Shown piece by piece: positions 1 through 5,452 of a stretch of 5,452 nt of DNA. The stretch covers positions 1-5,452 of the forward strand of contig JAKONL010000533.1 of the NCBI GenBank assembly GCA_022701965.1. Reading direction: 5' to 3'. How positions within the stretch are numbered: position 1 is the stretch's first letter; every line of letters starts with the position of its first letter. Both the position numbers and the translations under genes were made by a program. The DNA comes from Burkholderiaceae bacterium (GTDB taxonomy: Bacteria; Pseudomonadota; Gammaproteobacteria; Burkholderiales; Burkholderiaceae). The notes under the pieces were generated by a model. That model was given only the letters and a program-made list of their open reading frames with translations, was not told where the DNA came from and made no database searches.

Positions 1-121
1 CGCCCGACCGGCGCGCCGGCCCACAGCACCAGCAGCGCGCTGATCGCCAGCGTGAAGGCCACGGCTCCGACCGGTGCCAGCACCAGCGCGATGCGCGAGG
101 TCTCGTGGCGGCGTTCGAGCC

Positions 122-125
<4 letters not shown>
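1..125 (-). CDS. BMP-type ABC transporter permease, N-terminal fragment (rest outside window)
   Basis: An ATG at 125-123 overlaps the ATPase stop as ATGA and opens a frame that runs off the window for 41 codons. The peptide begins MRLERRHETSRIALVLAP, a basic amphipathic N-terminus, followed by a hydrophobic span of about 20 residues ending ISALLVLWAGAPVG. This is the expected start and first membrane helix of the BPD_transp_2-type permease that follows the ATPase gene in BMP importers. Only the first helix is visible, so the family call leans on gene order. A second permease gene usually comes next in such operons, which would be outside the window. Confidence 0.85.
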
Positions 126-1678
<1,553 letters not shown>

Positions 1679-1693
1679 CGTGGTGGCCGGCGG

Positions 1694-2695
1694 CTACTTC
1701 GCGGTCGACTTCGGCTGGCCGTCGTCGACCTTGACGGTGAAGCTGCCGGCCAAGATCTCGGCCTGTTTCGCCTTCACCCTGGCGACGATCTCGGCCGGCA
1801 CCTTCTTCTCGAACGTGCCCAGCGGCGCGAGCTCGGACCCCTTGTGCTTCATCATCGCGTACGGGCCGTAGTCCTCGGCGGCGAACTTGCCTTCCTTCAC
1901 CAGCCTGATCGCCCGGTCCGCCGAAGGCTCGAAGTTCCAGAGCGCGGAGGCGACCACCGTGTCCGGGTACTGGGCCTGCGTGTCGATCACGTTGCCGATC
2001 GCCAGCTTGCCCTTCTCCTTCGCGGCATCGCTCACGCCGAAGCGCTCCGCATACATCACGTCGGCGCCCGTGTCGATCATCGCGAAGGCGGCCTCCTTGG
2101 CCTTGGGCGGATCGAACCAGCTGTTGATGAAGCTCACGCTGAACTCGACCTTCGGATTGGTCTCCTTCGCGCCGGCCATGAAGGCGTTCATCAGCCGGTT
2201 GACCTCCGGGATCGGGAAGCCACCGACCATGCCGATCCGGTTGGACTTCGTCATGCCGCCCGCGACCATGCCGCTCAGGTAGGCCGGCTCCTGGATGTAG
2301 TTGTCGAACACGCTGAAGTTCGGTGCCTGTGGCTTGAGCGACGAGCCCATCAGGAAGGCCGTCTTCGGGAAGTCCTTCGCGACCCGGCGCGCCGCCGCCT
2401 CGACGCCGAACACCTCGCCCAGGATCAGTTGGTTGCCGGCGGTCGCGTATTCGCGCATCACGCGCTCGTAGTCGGCGTTGCTGACGTTCTCGGTGGCCTT
2501 GTACTCGATCTCGCCACGCGCCTCGGCCGCCTTCAGCGCCTTGTGGATGCGCCCGACCCACTGCTGCTCGAACGGCACGGTGTAGACCGCCGCGACCTTC
2601 AGCTTGGCCTGTGCCTGCGCGAGGCCCGGAGCACCTGCGGCAACCAACGCCGCGATGGCGATGGAACGAACGATCAACTGGCGGCGTACGGTCAA
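1694..2695 (-). CDS. BMP/PnrA-family ABC transporter periplasmic substrate-binding protein
   Basis: With the TTG start this is 333 residues. A Sec signal peptide occupies about 1-28: basic MTVRR, hydrophobic LIVRSIAIAALVAA, then PGLAQA with likely cleavage after A28 or A30. There is no lipobox Cys, so the mature protein should be soluble in the periplasm and not a lipoprotein like spirochaete BmpA/PnrA. The mature part has the BMP family layout: KVAAVYTVPFEQQW (33-46), first-domain strand NQLILGEVF (88-96), DNYIQEPAYLSGMVAG (131-146), the RIGMVGGFPIPEV strand-turn (153-165) and INSWFDPPKAKEAA (190-203). BMP proteins studied so far bind nucleosides, but proteobacterial members may take other heterocycles, so the ligand is unproven. 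The gene lies downstream of urc1-urc4-upp and 15 nt upstream of its ATPase gene. A pyrimidine nucleoside or base is the natural guess. Longer starts up to 2908 are open but would run through the upp stop region and repeat, and are unlikely. Confidence 0.92.
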   Translation of the reverse strand: MTVRRQLIVRSIAIAALVAAGAPGLAQAQAKLKVAAVYTVPFEQQWVGRIHKALKAAEARGEIEYKATENVSNADYERVMREYATAGNQLILGEVFGVEAAARRVAKDFPKTAFLMGSSLKPQAPNFSVFDNYIQEPAYLSGMVAGGMTKSNRIGMVGGFPIPEVNRLMNAFMAGAKETNPKVEFSVSFINSWFDPPKAKEAAFAMIDTGADVMYAERFGVSDAAKEKGKLAIGNVIDTQAQYPDTVVASALWNFEPSADRAIRLVKEGKFAAEDYGPYAMMKHKGSELAPLGTFEKKVPAEIVARVKAKQAEILAGSFTVKVDDGQPKSTAK

Positions 2696-2701
2696 GGTCT
2701 T

Positions 2702-2706
2702 CTCCT
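2702..2706 (-). promoter_or_regulatory. Shine-Dalgarno site deciding a TTG start for the binding protein
   Basis: On the minus strand AGGAG ends six bases before TTG at 2695-2693. This is the best ribosome site near the gene, and the TTG start gives a textbook signal peptide directly at the N-terminus (Met-Thr-Val-Arg-Arg, then a hydrophobic core). Upstream in-frame ATGs at 2725, 2737 and 2749 would put 10 to 18 extra residues ahead of the signal peptide; the one at 2725 has no comparable ribosome site. Confidence 0.75.
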
Positions 2707-2738
2707 GGAGCGGTTGAATGGGCATGCAGCGAGCCATC

Positions 2739-2754
2739 GCACCTTCCATGCCAG
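2739..2754 (-). promoter_or_regulatory. Candidate sigma-54 (-24/-12) promoter for the transport genes
   Basis: On the minus strand this reads CTGGCATGGAAGGTGC. It matches the sigma-54 consensus (TGGCAC, four variable bases after a G, TTGC) at the essential GG (2752-2751) and GC (2740-2739) with the required ten bases between them, and it has two mismatches elsewhere. Transcription would begin near 2727 and give a leader of about 32 nt containing the AGGAG ribosome site. Sigma-54 control would fit nitrogen scavenging from pyrimidines. No activator site was recognised, and the upstream half touches the neighbouring repeat, so the match may be fortuitous. Confidence 0.33.
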
Positions 2755-2849
2755 AAACACCGTGGAACCGGCTTTGCCGGGCCACCGGTGTTGCCCCCGG
2801 CAGGGGGAAGGCGAAGCGACACGCAGTGCGCGAAGCCTGGGGGCGAGCC
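2755..2849. repeat. GC-rich intergenic palindromic repeat element (REP-like)
   Basis: This stretch contains nested inverted repeats. AACACCG (2756-2762) pairs with CGGTGTT (2786-2792), TGG (2763-2765) with CCA (2782-2784), and CCGGC (2768-2772) with GCCGG (2776-2780) around a TTT loop. A second hairpin is CCCCC (2794-2798), loop GGCA, GGGGG (2803-2807). The rest, to the upp stop, contains GGCGAAGC (2810-2817) and GCGAAGCC (2830-2837) flanking a CGCAGTGCG core. From memory, very similar sequences recur between genes in Comamonadaceae genomes, but this window holds only one copy, so repetition cannot be shown here. There is no U-tract after either stem, so it is not a standard intrinsic terminator. 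It could act as an RNA-stabilising or attenuating structure separating enzyme genes from transport genes. Confidence 0.6.
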
Positions 2850-3479
<630 letters not shown>

Positions 3480-3518
3480 TGCTCAATTCGGAAAGGGATG
3501 CGGGGAAAGAGGTGGAAT

Positions 3519-4888
3519 CTAGAAGACCGTGCCGTCGCTCTCGATGCGCAGCGGCGGTGCACCGTCGCGCAGGCGTCGCGCCGAAGCGCGGCCCGCGGCC
3601 CAGCTGCCGCCTTCGAGGATACGGGCGAGCGGGAGCGCGTCGGCGTCCAGGCCGAGCGCGGCGCGCACGCGCGGCGCGAGCTCGTCGAGCAGGGCGACCG
3701 TGAGCGCGCGCCATTCGACGACGAACTCGTCGCCGACCTTCCACGTCGTCTCGAGCGATGCGGCGTCGCGCGGGACGATCACGCCGGTGTCGATGAACAG
3801 GCCGCCGTTGCGGTACTCGGGCAGGCCGGTGAGCGCGTCGACGCCGCGCACCGTCACGCCGGCCTTCTCGAATGGCTCGAGCAGCGAATAGGCGAGCCAT
3901 TGCGAGAGCTTGTGGAACGGCATCCAGCCGTCGGTCAGGCCCGGGCCGCGAACCGCTGAGTGGCGCCAGCAGTCGCCCAGTGCGAAGTCGGGGTTTCCCG
4001 ATCCGTGCAGCGCTGCGCCCCCGGGCAGTTCGCTGCCGTCGGCCGCGAGGGCGTCGATCGCATTGCCCGCCGGCCAGATGCGCGAGAGCGACACGAGCAG
4101 CACCGACAGCACCTCCTGGGCGGAGATCTCCGCCGTCGGCGCGCTGTCCGGACCGTACGCGCCCACCAGCGTGTCGAAGAGGCCGCCGGGGCGCCCGGTC
4201 TCGCCGAAGATCTCGGGCTGCTCGCCGAGGGCTTCGCCCAGGCGCCGCAGCAGCGTCGTGCGCCCCGCGAGGCCGACCATCGGGTTGGTCTCGCTGACCT
4301 GGAACGCCGCCGCGAGCCGGTCGCCGATCAGCGCGCGCAGGCCGGCGGCATCGGCTTGCAGCGGGTGGTCGGGATCGGAGGAGAACAGGCCGCTCGTGAA
4401 GGCGTGGAAGCTGGCGACGCCCAGTCCCTCGGAGCGGTCGAAGCGCTGGCCGCTCGCGGACTCGACGTAGTGCCAGTCGGGACCGGCGCCGGCATCTAGC
4501 AGCACGCTGACCAGGGCGAGATCGATCTGCGCGCGCGCCCGCTGGCGCGCGGTGACCTCTTCGCCGTTGCGCTCGAGCAGCCGGTCGAGTTCGGCCAGCC
4601 GGTCGACCCCGCCCGCCTCGAAGTGCCGCCAGCGGCTGTGGAAGGGAATGTCGAGCGACGGATAGCGCTCGCGCGTCACTTCCGCCACGGCTCGCGCGGC
4701 CGACTCGAGGGCCGCCGCATCACCGATGGTGAACCACCGCGACTGGCCCTCCCGTGCGCGGGCCAGCAGCGCGGCGGCCCGGGTGCGGATGGCCCCGGTC
4801 GTGCGCAGGAACGCGGCGGCGCTGGCGGGCTGGTCGAGATCGGAGCTTCCGGCCTGGCTGTCGGTATCGAGTCCGTAGTTGCGCGCGC

Positions 4889-4892
<4 letters not shown>
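3519..4892 (-). CDS. urc4: DUF1688 family protein, URC4 type (uracil catabolism)
   Basis: This 457-residue protein has no signal peptide or membrane segment and is probably cytosolic. I recognise it as DUF1688, the family of yeast Urc4. Conserved-looking blocks are IPFHSRWRHFEAGG (82-95), DAGAGPDWHY (133-142), SEGLGVASFHAF (154-165), NPMVGLAGR (203-211), GDCWRH (306-311), PFHKLSQWLAYSLLEP (325-340), LTGLPEYRNGGL (354-365), EWRAL (393-397) and LEGGSWAAGR (426-435). They are rich in His, Trp, Asp, Glu and Arg, as expected of an enzyme, but none is a catalytic signature I can name. Loss of Urc4 in yeast leads to accumulation of ribosylurea, so a role in cleaving a ribosylurea-type intermediate toward urea is plausible. 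That is family knowledge plus inference. The ATG overlaps the urc1 stop in ATGA, with GGGGA about nine bases upstream, which fixes the start. Residues 1-25 look low-complexity and may be disordered. upp follows after 39 nt. Confidence 0.9.

Positions 4893-5452
<560 letters not shown>

Noticed and set aside
2794..2807. Intrinsic terminator at the CCCCC/GGGGG hairpin after upp
   Set aside because: No U-tract follows the stem on either strand. It is better described as part of the palindromic repeat, though Rho-dependent or attenuating effects are possible.

Overview
This GC-rich window reads as chromosome of a Burkholderiales-type betaproteobacterium, most likely close to Comamonadaceae. The basis is the dense all-minus-strand coding, the codon use, the look of the UPRT and ABC proteins, and one intergenic GC-rich repeat. 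The taxonomic call is a judgement from memory, not a search. All six genes are on the minus strand, so transcription runs from high to low coordinates.

Enzyme block (5452 to 2850). First comes the 3' part of a GTP cyclohydrolase II-like gene of the URC1 type. It overlaps by ATGA a DUF1688 gene (URC4 type), which is followed after 39 nt by uracil phosphoribosyltransferase (upp). URC1, URC4 and a UPRT (URC6) are the enzyme set of the URC route of uracil catabolism, defined genetically in the yeast Lachancea kluyveri and noted to have bacterial homologues. In outline, uracil is converted to UMP, the pyrimidine ring is opened, a ribosylurea-type intermediate forms, and urea and a C3 product result. 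This route differs from the reductive (Pyd) and Rut pathways.

Intergenic block (2849 to 2696). These 154 nt hold a GC-rich imperfect-palindrome element with two clear hairpins, a possible sigma-54 promoter, and a strong Shine-Dalgarno sequence placed for a TTG start.

Transport block (2695 to 1). This encodes a BMP/PnrA-family periplasmic binding protein, a double-ATPase ABC subunit (GTG start), and the first 41 codons of the membrane permease, which overlaps the ATPase gene by ATGA and is too short to show as an ordinary ORF. The BMP family imports nucleosides and related compounds. The neighbourhood therefore suggests a unit that takes up a pyrimidine nucleoside or base and degrades it for nitrogen and possibly carbon. 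The substrate and the exact reactions are inferred, not shown by the sequence.

No RNA genes, CRISPR arrays, insertion sequences or broken genes were seen. The large plus-strand open frames are GC-bias shadows of the minus-strand genes.
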